Assembly: GCA_006937955.1 (NCBI GenBank)
Contig: SSNP01000040.1
Coordinates: forward strand, 2,692,051-2,756,050
Origin: Pachypanchax playfairii
Lineage: Eukaryota; Chordata; Actinopteri; Cyprinodontiformes; Aplocheilidae
Direction of reading: 5' to 3'
DNA: 64,000 nucleotides
The stretch's first letter is position 1, and each line of letters starts with the position of its first letter. Shown here piece by piece: positions 1 to 11,951 of the stretch. Made by a program: the position numbers and the translations under genes. A model generated the notes under the pieces. It was not told the DNA's origin, made no database searches, and was given only the letters and a program-made list of their open reading frames with translations.

Positions 1-1264
1 AGTATTTTATAATGAAATACTTAGAAATTAAAACTAAAATCCCCATTTTAAATATATTAAAATATTAAAACTTTATCCCAGTAATGGAAGCAAATGTGGA
101 TTCTTATTTCGTTTCAGATGTTTTGCTTGATATTTCTAAATTTTCTAAAGATTGAACTATAAAACACCTTTGAATAGTGACTAAACAAAATTTTTTTATT
201 AAAATGGACATGACTTTTATATATATTGATTTTACATCTATGTCCTCCACATCTTCAGACAAAGACACTAACGTCCATGAAATACCATTATGTTTGAACC
301 TTTAATTCTTCTGCAGTAGCTTCATCTTTGCACTGACCTTTCAGAAATCACACAGAATGTCATGAGTTAGTTCCAATTCACTGCAATGACCTCACCCTAC
401 TTTTATTTCTATTACTTTTTTAATGTGAGAGCTACAGTGGACAGGACAGGAGACATGAACAAATGCTGCTATGGATCAAATGTCCTGTGTAGTTTGCATT
501 TATTTGGCACAATCACACTGAGTCTCCTCTGATGGGCAGATGAGGTGTTTAGTATGGAACATACATGTGTTTATATGTAGGATGGAGATTAAAGGATTAT
601 CTGAGATGTGACATTTTGAGTTACTTTATTTTATAAAGTTTACCAATATATAAAACAATGTATCTCATTACCTCATTTACCTGAGTGATGTCATCAAAAG
701 ATTCTGAGAAATCTCTGCGCAAAGGGACAAGGTCAAAGGTCAAAACTGAATGCTTGTGAGTTGTTGGCCCCGAGGCAGCACAGCATTAAAAACTGGACAT
801 TACTGCATGGACTCAAGAACACTTCCGTATATCTGCTAACACAGAACACTGTGTGATCAATGAATAACAGTTAAAAACGGATCATGCAAAAGATAAATAA
901 AAAAGCTATATGTAAACATGGACCAGAAACACTGAAGTCTTCTCTGAACAAAAGCTCATTTAAAACGTTCTGGGTTAAGTGAAAAGCTGATCTATGATCA
1001 GATCTGGTGGAAATCTGAAATCATTTTTGGAGGAGAGAGTATATTCATCTTGTTATCAGCTGACAGTTCAAACGCTGCATCATGAAGTTGGATTAGTGCC
1101 TTTGGGATGGGCAGCTTACACATCTGGAAAGGTTCCATCAATTCTTAAAGTATACAGACATGCTGAAATGGTAAGATATCTCAGTTTCAACATCTGATGT
1201 GTTGTTTATGTTGTTTGGCAGTGAATGATGGGTTTATAAGCTTCGCAAATAATTGTATTCTGTT
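1..1264. other. non-coding stretch, nothing recognised
   Basis: AT-rich sequence. A 67-codon ORF at 994-1197 has no recognisable motif and no flanking gene signals. No RNA gene or repeat was recognised. Confidence 0.6.
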
Positions 1265-1515
1265 TCAGGTAACTGGAGGATTGCTGGTTTGGGTTGATGT
1301 TCACCCACCTTGCCGTTGTGTCTTTGGGTAAGACGTTTTACCCACTTTGCCTGTTTGATTGTGGTCAGAGGGCCCAGTGGCGCTGATGGAATGGCTGTAT
1401 TGTTTCTGTCAGCCTGCCGCATGGCAGCTGTAGCTACATCATGTAGTTTATCCTCACCATACTTGTACATGATTGGGTGAATGTGAATTTGTAAAGTGAA
1501 GCGTTTAATGAGTCA
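1265..1515 (+). repeat. tRNA-derived SINE, teleost type, copy 1
   Basis: The copy starts with a decayed tRNA-like B box (GGTTTGGGTTG near 1285) and then runs through TCTTTGGGTAAGAC, CAGAGGGCCCAGTGGCG, CTGTCAGCCTGCC and GGGTGAATGTGAATTTG. The order matches the copy at 21141-21390, where the same blocks read CCTTGGGCAAGACA, AAGGGTCCGGTGGCG and GAATGGGTGAGTG. It is a degenerate, non-coding retroposon copy. The 78-codon ORF on the other strand here is incidental. Confidence 0.75.
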
Positions 1516-4500
1516 CCTGATTTAAAAAATGCTGAACAATCACAATGATTCAACTGTATTAGATTTATTTACTTTTGTGGGTGTAAAAAGCAGCCATAGT
1601 TTGACTTTTACCCTATAAATGAAACCTAAGGAGCATTTACAACTTCTATTTCATAAAAAAAAACATAAGATATTTTTTAACATTATTTTTTCTTTGTCTC
1701 CCAAAATAAAAATAAAAATCCGGTCCAATTGTTTCCTCTCAACACTGACTCACTTTTTGGGAAAAACACCACGCTCATTCAATTTGACATGTGATGTTGT
1801 CTCACAGGAAAACTCACAAACAGATAACCACAGGGCTAAAAGGATTGGATACGGGGGTGTAAAAGAAATCTAACTCTACAGCTTCCTGGAGGATGTCAAA
1901 AAATTCTGCTCCTCCGTATGACAAATTCTGCAGTGCCTCGTGGGGCTAAAATAAAACTGGGATGGTAAGCGCACTTCCTTTTCGCAGTCTCTTCCTCACC
2001 CTCCTTCAGGGTTTTCAGTGTGTCAGAGATGAATGTGAAAAGTGACTGTTATACCGGGCTGCAGGAAGTGGATTGAGGTATTAGCTTCTTGGGGCTGAGC
2101 CTAGTGCAAATTCTTGAGATCCATACAACTTCTTGTCACTCTCCTCACATATTCTTGCCACTCTTCAGCTCGTTTTATTCTCCCCTTCGCAGCCTTTGCC
2201 TGGTGTCTCATTGGTGTTTTTAACATATTCATTTTCTCTCATACTGAGCACATCCTCTCTGCCTCGAACCTGCTTAGTCATTTCTTTTACTTGTAATTTC
2301 CCTTCTCATTAGCTGCGTATTCAGCTAAAATACATTTTCTTGGACAAAGAAGTGAGTAAATAAAAGGTCTGGGAAGAATAACCTCTGATTTATTACACTA
2401 GATTTCCTTGAGTCCCTTTAAAATATGTTTATTTTTTTCAAGTTACAGGTTTCAGTTTAATCTCAGCTCATTTAAACTTTAAAAACGTGACAAATATTGT
2501 TTTTCTGTCATTTCAAATATTTACAGTTACACGGCAGTCTTTCAGCGCTGATCTGTAAAAACCCACTTAGCAATTTAAATGGGATCAGAGGAGCTTAGAA
2601 GGGCCAGTTTTCCAAAGTGCTTTGTGCAGTCGAACTGATAACTTTTGAGGTTTGAATCCTCCGTGTATGTGATAACACCTCCTCATTTCACAGGGTTGAA
2701 ATACACAAATTCCAAAGCACAGGTATAAAAAAACTAATACAGCTGCAGTTATCTGAGATACTGGAAATGAATACTTTCAACTTTTAAATGTTTAAAGTTG
2801 TGACTCATTAATTCATGATGAAAACTATGAAATGCTGTTTATTCTTCTAACACTATGAGAAATCGACGTGCTGCAGGTTTAGTCATGGTTTCCTGTCAGC
2901 TGTCAGAGTTAAACTAATCGTGTCATAGACTTACCAGCACTCTGTCTCTTTGTTTGCTCCTAAACAAGTCAGTACAGATGGCTGCAAGCCTGTTAGGATT
3001 TTATGGATTCATAGTAAAGTTGAAGGTGTGAGTGAATACAGGGAGGTCTGCTGATGTCTGACCTTAAAATTAAAAAAGAATCTGATTTATGACTTCTGAG
3101 ACCTAAGTTTGATCATCCTTGACCTTGAACATAAATCCTAACTTGACTTCCCATTTAGTGAGAAATCTGCGAACTGGAGATATTTAATGTTTCCCTCAGT
3201 CAGTTTCATTTCATTTAGAATATTCTGAATTACGTTGGACATCCTACACCAAGCTTTACTACTTAAAGACTTGGTTTTACAAGCCTGACTGCATTCTATT
3301 TTCTTTTGTGCATGTGTGTTTCTATACTGTTCAAATATTTCTGGTTTGGTAGCTGTAAAACAACATGACTTCACTGTACCTTGGATATTTCTGAAGAGGC
3401 AGATGTTGTTGACACATGAAGTTCACGACGGGAGATTTTCTGTTGAAAACCTGCTCTCAACACTAAAAATCTCATGAAGAAGACGAGAGGAAAGTAAAGA
3501 GCGCAAAAATGCTGCGCTTAGTTGATTTGCTGTTTTTTTTTTTTGCAGCTTGAAGAGAATAGCTAATAAATCTGGGCAACTTTTGTCTTTTTTACATCAA
3601 TAAAACATGTATGTGTTTATTTCTATCCAACATAGCTGTGGGTAAATAGGAAAATGTACTTGGGTCAGGAGTAAAGAATAAGAAGCCATCCTTCACAAGT
3701 AATGTACCACAAAAAAAAAAAANCAAGTGTGACTCTTGGGTCATTTTCCTCTGTGATTTTCTTTTCTAGGAACTTATCAGAAAATAGTCATCCGTCTCTG
3801 TTCAGACTGTCAAAGCAATTATAGATTCTAGCTTAACCAGATAGCACCTTGTGTCAAATATGAACAAAATAAAACACACACATAAACAGCTCAGTGAAGA
3901 CGAGTCTCAGTTTCGGTGTTCTGTTTGGTTTCATTAGGTGTTTTGTGATTCACCTGCCATACAACACATCAAACTCACAGTGACAGAAGTGTTGCTGTTA
4001 ATAACAGAGGGCAGCATATTGAACAAATACGATTGGACATATGCTAAAATAAATCATCTGATGGCACTTTATGATTAGTGCTGCTTACTGATAAAGGTGT
4101 TGGAAATCTGTTTGTTTTTGACCCCCACATCACTGCCCCAATAATCGATCCAATCAGCTTGTTGATGTCTAGACAGATGAATGTAATTTGATCCGATAGA
4201 AGTAATGGGATGGAAATTGTGTTGCAAAGGTCAGAAGTCCAATTTTATTTGTGTCAAACCTGTAGGCAAGTTTAAGTGGAATATTTAAACCCAGCATGCT
4301 CATTTAATCTGTTTTCATAACAAGGATCTTGTATTATGTGCTTGTTTCTAGTCATCTTACTTCTATCAGTTCTTTTTGTTTTTGAAATAGCATTTTAGAT
4401 TTTAACTTTCAGAAAAGGGCTTGTTTTTTATGCATTTCTTCAGCTCATGTGTGCATGAATATATGCACAAAAAAGGGAAACCAACTATTCAGGAAAGTAA

Positions 4501-6307
4501 GAAGTAAGAAAAATAGCACCTAAACCCATGTGTGTTATTGAATTTTTGTTTTTTTGTTGGGAAAAAAACTATCAGAAGAATTATTAGAAAAAGAGGTCAC
4601 TCATGCAAATCTAGATCAGTTTTACAGTCAGCTCAGCAGTGACATAAACAACATTTTTCATGAATATTGAACCTCAGTCAGCATGCAGTTGAGCACAGTC
4701 AGATAAATTGCATCTAAAGATCCTATTACAGGAGTCAGTCACTGTGTGTCCTAACAATTATTACTGAAAGTTTAACAAGACCCAAAGTAAAATCAGCTCT
4801 TTGTTTGATCAGAGAAGAGGATAAAGATAAGAAGTAGACAAATAGTGCTGACACACTGCAGTAGTGCTAAGAATAGAAATGTGCTCTTGCAAAGGAATAT
4901 ATTAGATTTATATCAGATTGATAGAGAAAGATAAAGTGGTACAGAAATGTTCAGGATGATAGAAGAGACTCCACTTATGCTGATATTGAGAGGTCAGTTA
5001 CTATAAGATATAAAGGAGACATGAATAAATGACAATAATAGTGCACCCTATAATGAAACTGGTCAGTTAGGTTGTCTGAAGATGCATTAGTTCTGACTAG
5101 ATGATGAGTTAATGGCTAGTCACATCAGAAACTGGGAGGATTACCTTTTAAATTGACCTATAGAAATGTAGTGGGGTTAATGCAATTTGTAAAACTTTAG
5201 ACAACCTTATATTTTGTATAACACGTTCATTTGCAAAGAATTCTAGATAGCTGTAGCATTTCATGGTATGTATTTACCTGGTCAGCGCCTCTGGATCCAG
5301 AATAACTGCGCAATGACAAAAATAGCAGAAATCCACTTTGAAACTCTCCCCACCATGAAAAGCTTTTAGCTCACGGGTCAGATCAGAACTAATCTCTGTT
5401 TCTCCAAACTGAAATCATTCAAAAAGCTTCTCCTCATTTAGTTTCCCACTGCAATGATTAATTGCATTCTTGCTTTAGATTAAAGGTTAAAGTCACATGG
5501 CAGCTTCTTTGTGCAAAATTCCATACCAGCAGATAATGGTGCTTAATTGAATGATAGAGCACCGAGGAGGCGGAAAAAGTGATTGATAAGGAAATGGAAA
5601 TAGAAATGATTCATATATGTGCATATTTATTATTTATTTATCTCGGCCCGGACTGGGTGCGTTATGAATGACAGCGTGCTCGCTCATGTGAAAGGATATT
5701 TCATGCATGGGAGGTAAATAGTGTGACAGACACCGAGAGAGAAATGGAGATAGAAAGAGAGTGAAGGAATGAATACTCGATGACACAAAACGTCTCCAAA
5801 ATACTAAAGTTGGACCAACGATCGCTGGAAACAACAAGCTGGTGCAATAAAAATTGGTAAAACCGTTCACCCTGCAGTCTGTTTGAAATAACTTTCAAAG
5901 AAATATAAATTAATATTCTGTTGATTAAATTAACAGACACAAGCAAAACAAAAAGCAGCAGAGCAGATAGTGAAATACATTTTAAACTCAAGTATTTCAA
6001 ATCAAGCTGATGGAAGTTTAGTGAGGAAACATTTTTATTGTAGTGTTTATTATCAGAAAAATGTAACTTCTTCTTTTCTTTCTTAGCAACTTAAAAGAAA
6101 TCAGTGGAAAGTTTTTAAAAGCTGAGCTTTTTTTTTTTTTTTATAAATCTATGCAGGTTAACTTTGTAAAAGTAGTCAGCTAACATGATTTAGTGTATGA
6201 AAGTAGCAAAAATAATTTTAAAAAACAACATTTAAAATACAGTAATTGACATGCATTCACTTTTTGCAGCACAAACGTAAACAGTTTTATTGAATATGGA
6301 GTTGTAA
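1516..6307. other. non-coding stretch with one ambiguous base
   Basis: ORFs are all under 100 codons and lack recognisable domains. The single N of the window is at 3723, just after a run of 12 A; it is probably an assembly ambiguity at a homopolymer. Homopolymer runs also occur near 3531 and 6130. Confidence 0.6.
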
Positions 6308-6315
6308 TCTAAGAG

Positions 6316-6647
6316 CAGGGCTTAATTTGAGCCGGATCCTGCCGGATCAAGATCCGGGAACTGTCTTATTTTGAAAGGGTGTGTTCCGGTAACTGTTTGC
6401 TAGGATCTGTTAACGGCGCCAGTTGGGATAAATAACAGCGGCATCAAAATGCCAAAAAGGCAGTATAACTTACTTCTTCTGGGCTTATCATCACTTTCTC
6501 TTGCCCTGCTTGACAATTTACACCCGCTTGGTCTGGTCCGACGGTTGTGTATGTGTGTGCATTCCGGTATCATTTTGGCCTCAGTGAATTCTGGTCTCAT
6601 AGCGCTATTTGCGTTCCGGTAACTTATGATTTACGAATTAAGCACTG
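6316..6647. mobile_element. non-autonomous hAT element (MITE), 332 bp
   Basis: The ends are imperfect inverted repeats: CAGGGCTTAATTTG at the left and, read on the other strand, CAGTGCTTAATTCG at the right (12 of 14 match). The element is flanked by a perfect 8-bp direct duplication, TCTAAGAG, at 6308-6315 and 6648-6655. An 8-bp duplication with CAG-type ends is the hallmark of the hAT superfamily. Inside, short TTCCGGTA-type motifs recur (near 6385, 6564 and 6614), resembling the subterminal transposase-binding repeats of hAT elements. No transposase is encoded. Confidence 0.85.
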
Positions 6648-6655
6648 TCTAAGAG

Positions 6656-8932
6656 TAACGAGAAACTTTATGGTATAAAGCAGCTAATAAGGTGGGGCAC
6701 AACATTAAAACATGAGACAGCAGTAACTAGTAATCAATTAAATATTTACTCTCGTGAGATGAAAAGTCAACATGTTGACTTGAAGCACATCGGAGAAGTA
6801 AACGTATATGCTAGTTAAAAAATTATTAAACATTGTTTTTGTATTGAAATGTTTTGATGTGCTTTTTTTATCCATTACTTTGAAAAAAGCAATTAGCCGA
6901 ACCCTAAACATTAGCTTTTCACCATGAATGTAAAAAAAGGAAGTACTATGATGCTCAAACCTCTAACCCAGCATCATTTATGACCCTGGAAGATTTGTGA
7001 GGATTAGACCAGAAAGCCTGACACAGCAAAAGGTCACAGGTTCATGGCCTGTACATCAACACAGCTGAAGAGTCCACACTGCTGATGTTTGCAGCCTTGA
7101 GATCAATAAGCCCCAACAGAGTTTGAGTATTTCACCTCAGCTGGACTCTAACTGTCCAGTCTTAACTTCAAATATCATCTTTTAGGCAGACAGTTACAGA
7201 AAAGTTCACATTGAGTGGGACCTTTAAGTTATTGAATTATTCAACTGACCATTATAAGAAATCTGATTATTTTTCTTAATACAAACACATTTAGGCGACA
7301 ATATGTTTTACATTTGAAGCAATGTGGCACTTTTACATTCATGATAACATGAATTACTGACAAAAAAAAAATCGTTATTACACCTTAAATTTTTTTTTAA
7401 CCTAAATCTGACCTATATGCTTAAAGGCAAAAACCTAAACCTAACCATGTTTGGTGTCTGGTCATGATTTGGTCAGCAATGGCCCACAGAATTGATGTGA
7501 AAAGAAAAAGAAACGCTTGTTCTCTAAAGCAGCAAACTCAAGAACAAATTTATGAGATACTAACCCTGATTTATGGTCCTGTCTTCCCTTATTGCTTTAT
7601 TTATTATTTCCCCTCATACATACAGCATCTCTCCTCCAAACCACATTCAGCCTTCATTTCTGCTGCTTTCTTTTAGACTTTTCTTTTTATGAACTTTATG
7701 TTTGTACTTCTTTGATTTTCCAGCGGATTCATTTATCTCTTGTTTGTTTCACCTCATTGTGTCTCGACTTTGGTACCAACACTGTACCCAGATTGCGGTA
7801 GTGTTTCCATTAAATCAGTAGAATTGATGTATATTAATAAACAAAAACCTACACAATGACCTATAGACTAAGAATACAGATAAATATGTTTAACAATTCA
7901 ATAAAAATGGCCACTGAGATGAAACTGAGTGTCTTGAGAGGATAAACAAAACTCAGATTCACTGATGACACATTTATTTACAACCACGACAATGACAGAA
8001 AATATTGGCCTGATAACACAATGGATTTATAAAATTTTCAGATATATTTTGAGCAAATATTGGTTCTAATAAATATTCTGCACATTATCTTCTTCATAAA
8101 CTGTAATTGACCAGCAGACTGGGTTGCATACAGCACCCAGAGAGTATTTTGGCAAGGCTTAACAGAATGTCTCAGATAGGCAGAGAGCAGTAAGCTGCCT
8201 TTCACTGCTGCTCTCGACACCGTGTGGAGTGAAGAGCACAGAAGAGCAGCACATGTCACAGAGGGCAGGAAGTTGAAGGAAGGAGTAATGCAGGTTACAT
8301 GCTTCATTAACCGTTATTCAGCTAGGACCCCTGACACTTGGCTGCCAGGTGAATTATCTGGGAATGACAAGAGAAGGAGGAATGGGGTGCAGACCACACT
8401 GAAGGGTTGTAACCAGAGAGGATCTTTCATTTGTTTCCAATACAGAGCTCTAACACTAACCAATCCTCACTGTGAAACCACAAGGAGATTTATGACCTGT
8501 TAATTTAATGAATGCAAGAAGAAAACTGGTAAAATACATACAGCAGATGTACAAAACAGGGAGTTTTAGACTTTTTTTTTTTTTTTTTTAATCCAATAAT
8601 GTGAGCACGCAGTGAATGTTTTTTATTAATTAATCAAAAGCTCTGTTGCATCGTTTAATGAAAAAATTATATGAAATATCCACACTTGTAGCCAAAATAA
8701 AGTTTATTCAACCCTTTGGGCAGTCATGTGTAATTTTTGTGCAACATTATATCATTTTTCTTTAAACTCTAAATTTATTTTAATTGCTGCGCATCTCTCC
8801 TATGTATAGTTTATTAATGTATTGATATGTAGCAGTAGCTTATTTACTGACGTTTATATTATTTCTCTGGGTAAACTATATTTATTAATTTATCTATCAA
8901 TAATTTGGTCAAAGAATTTTGCTTCTCAACAC
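6656..8932. other. non-coding stretch, nothing recognised
   Basis: Short overlapping ORFs at 7464-7801 and 8038-8503 lie on both strands without domain signatures or splice-site context that would make an exon convincing. Confidence 0.6.
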
Positions 8933-8987
8933 AAATAAATAAACAAACAAACAAACAAACAAACAAACAAATAAATAAATAAATAAA
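8933..8987 (+). repeat. (AAAC)n/(AAAT)n microsatellite
   Basis: An AAAC run flanked on both sides by AAAT units, in an AT-rich stretch. Confidence 0.95.
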
Positions 8988-11225
8988 CTTTTTCAGCCTT
9001 TAACCCCAGTCTTTCACTTTTCATAACTGCGATTTGTCTGTGATGCTTCTAGATTCAAATGACTGAGAATCTCAGTTTGATTCAGGATGTTTAAACAACC
9101 GTCTTTTTTTGTGCTTTGTTTTGTTTTTGTTTTTTATGTGAGGCTGATTTGACTTTGTATAGATGGCCTTAGACTCTGCAGATATTTGCAGACAGCGGTA
9201 GGAGATATATTTAATTTCCTGTCTGTTCATAAGTGTGATTGAAAACGGGACCATAACACAGTATTTGAAGGCTTCTTTTCTTCATAGTAATAGTTCTGTT
9301 TCTGTCATACTTCACTGCTTTTTACAATAACTGGATGAATATTTAAGATTCTCACATCTTAGAGGGAAATTTGTCAACTTTCTAGAGATATGATTGATTC
9401 CATTGTGACATTTTAAGAATTAGAAATCTCAACACAATCAATCAAATGTGTTTTTTATTATTATTTTTTTTTATCTATACCCTCACAATTTCTTTGTATT
9501 TTATAAGAAATGTGAATTTGACTGGCTCAAGGCATAAATCAGGTGTTGATATTCCATATTTTGTTGTCAAAGATTTGTCTGTACATATAAACAGAAAAAT
9601 GCACAGTGAGAAATGCGTGTCCTGAGGTTGGTGAAGCCACTAAATATCTCTGCAAGGAGCGCACGGGCCTGGCCTGAATACAAGGGTTCTGCCAGAGTGA
9701 TCCATCTTTTTAAAATATACTCTCTGTTTGACCTTGGTGCGGCTACATAGACAAGTCCGAAAAGAACTACTCAGAAGTTTAAGAGAAAAATACGACCATC
9801 TCTCCACTCCTTCTATACATAAATTTCTCACAACAGGAAGAGCGTCAATTATTTACCCTTCAAGACAAGATCAGTGCCAGAAGGAGAGGAGTGGAAGGAG
9901 GGACAGAAAGGACAGTGAGTGAGAAATTTAAGTGGTGTCACAAGAAGGTCGTTTAGTTTAACACAGACTAAAGTGAAACATTCACTCTTAAAGATATTTC
10001 TGAATAACATTTAAAAGCACTTTATGGCCAAACTCCATCATATCTCAAGTTCACTTGAAGTCATTTTTCATTCTAGCACCAAATCTCAACAGAAGTTTTC
10101 TCAGTCCAGTCTCACACAATCCAATTCCATCCCATTTATTCCAGTTTAGTCTAATGGTAGTTCAATCCAATGCTGCCAGATTCAAAATGAAATCCAGATT
10201 TACAATACATTACAATTTAATCTGGATTTATATCCCAATCCAATGCTGTTGTCATTATCGCATTTGTAAATTAAAAATGGCAATTTATAGAAACTGTTTA
10301 TCAAAGGAAGACAGCATATGGAGTCTTCATGTTGGTGTAGTCCTCGTCCTGTGTGCACAGGGCAGTGGACAACAGTGGGAGAGCATTTTAGTTTTTAACT
10401 GGAGACACCTCCAGCAGAACAAGTCATCTGAACGAGTCATCTGCCTAAACTGGTTGGGTATTAACACAGCAAGACTGACACACAGACAAATGCAGTGGCA
10501 ACTAGTCAAGAAATACTTTATTTTGGAAAGAGAAACAAAAGAATATAAGAATGTCAAGGCACTGATGGTGCTAATTTGCATTTAATTGTGCAATTGAGGG
10601 TTGCTGATTTACTGGCCCCACTGTGTGATTACAGGTCTGGGATTGGCTGCCTTTTCTGGACTCCCCCCATTGGAAGCTTTCCACTACATTCTGGTTGGAC
10701 CATTGCTCAGCCAGTCACAGAAGAAACTTGACTATTTATTCAGGTGCATGTTTCAATGGGCATAATTGGGATTTATTCTGAGCAGTTTGCTTCTCTTCAT
10801 GTGGGTGTTTTGGTGATAAAACTGGAGCGTGGCTTCAATATGTAAACCATCCGGGGGAAGGTTCCAAAGTTGTATCTATAGCCAAACCTTAGTTTTTATT
10901 GTTTTATGGTTAAAAGTTGTTGTTTTTTTTCTTTTTAATATTTGTGGGAGTTTATGTGGAGTTTACTCTGATTTTTGTGTTCATATATCTTTTGTAGCTG
11001 TTTAGTTTTAGTCACAAGACTTTTGCTAGATTTTACTTTTGTAAACTTTTAATTTATTTAATCTTCAATGAAACTACTGTTTGTTTTACTTTGTAAACTA
11101 AAAGAACAATAAATATTTTAAAATATCATATTTTTACGATATGATTGAAGCAATAGTTTGATGTATCTGTCCTTGTGGCTAAGCGTAGTTGAGTATCATC
11201 TGCATAAAAGTTTAATTAGCCTAAA
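8988..11225. other. non-coding stretch including the longest chance ORF
   Basis: A 176-codon + strand ORF at 10055-10585 is the longest in the window. Its translation is low in conserved features, begins in AT-rich sequence and matches no family I know. The segment 10100-10260 has recurring AATCCAAT-type words. Confidence 0.55.
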
Positions 11226-11755
11226 TTTTCCAATTCACCTTTTGCCGAGTCCCGCCCCCCTTAGTTACTGTTGCTACAGCCGACAAACATGACCAGTGCG
11301 ACAGATTATCATGTCTGGAAGAAGTATTCCCATGCAAGTCATTGACCTTTTTTGAATCAATGTCTTCGAGACATCATCCAGATCGAACTGGCCTTGATCT
11401 CCTTTCTCTCTCCAGATCAGCTCTGTCGAGTGGCGTCTGTCCGCTCGCAGCTAACCTCCCTCGCAGCTGGCGAGCTTTCCCAGTTGCCAGCACCTCCAAA
11501 TCTCGGCCCTTGCATCGCTGACAGCCAGTGGCAATCACGAGCCAGCTCATCCGCGGGTGGATATCGCCACCTCTCGGGACGCTCCTCAGCACCGAGCTCC
11601 CCCTGACATCTAGTTAGTAATTAGTAGATGTGGGAGCACCGCTTCACCATCTTGTTTGGAGTTAATGTTTGTCGGACCTGCTCACATAGTAACGGTTGTG
11701 TGATTGGTCAATGGCCATTTTGGAGGCGGGGACAGCGAAAGGTCAATTGCCAGAC
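11226..11755. mobile_element. GC-rich element with long imperfect inverted repeats
   Basis: The left arm (about 11231-11293) and the reverse complement of the right arm (about 11661-11750) share AATTCACCTTT/AATTGACCTTT, the CCCGCC block, GTTACT and CCGACAAACAT, in the same order. The core (11350-11610) is unusually rich in G, C and CpG and carries overlapping ORFs of 84 codons on the + strand and 72 on the minus strand. I recognise neither. No transposase motif is visible. The superfamily is unassigned and the exact ends and target duplication are unclear. Confidence 0.5.
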
Positions 11756-11756
11756 A

Positions 11757-11951
11757 AAATTATGAAGGAAAGAATGTTGGGCCAAACACAGAGTCGTGCT
11801 GTGTGAGGAAGATTTTGGAGTTGAGTTAGTGTTTGTTCTATGAGAGAGCTTCAGTCTGCATCTTTATAAAACCAAATAAAGTACTTTGCTTTCAAACTGT
11901 GGGTTTACGTCTGGTTTTTTGAATAACTTTTAGAACAGTGGGGGGGGGGGG
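11757..11951 (+). mobile_element. possible LTR-type retroelement end
   Basis: A TATA-like TTTATAAAACC is followed within 10 bases by AATAAA, then a T/G-rich stretch, ending in AACAG and a run of 12 G at 11940-11951. The spacing of TATA, polyadenylation signal and T/G tail resembles the R-U5 part of a fish LTR element. No matching second LTR, primer-binding site or coding region is seen, so it would be a solo or truncated remnant. It directly abuts the inverted-repeat element on its left. Confidence 0.3.

Noticed and set aside
10055..10585. 176-codon ORF, the longest in the window, as a gene
   Set aside because: No domain, no plausible promoter or splice context, skewed composition and recurring short words. 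One open frame of this size is not surprising in 64 kb over six frames.
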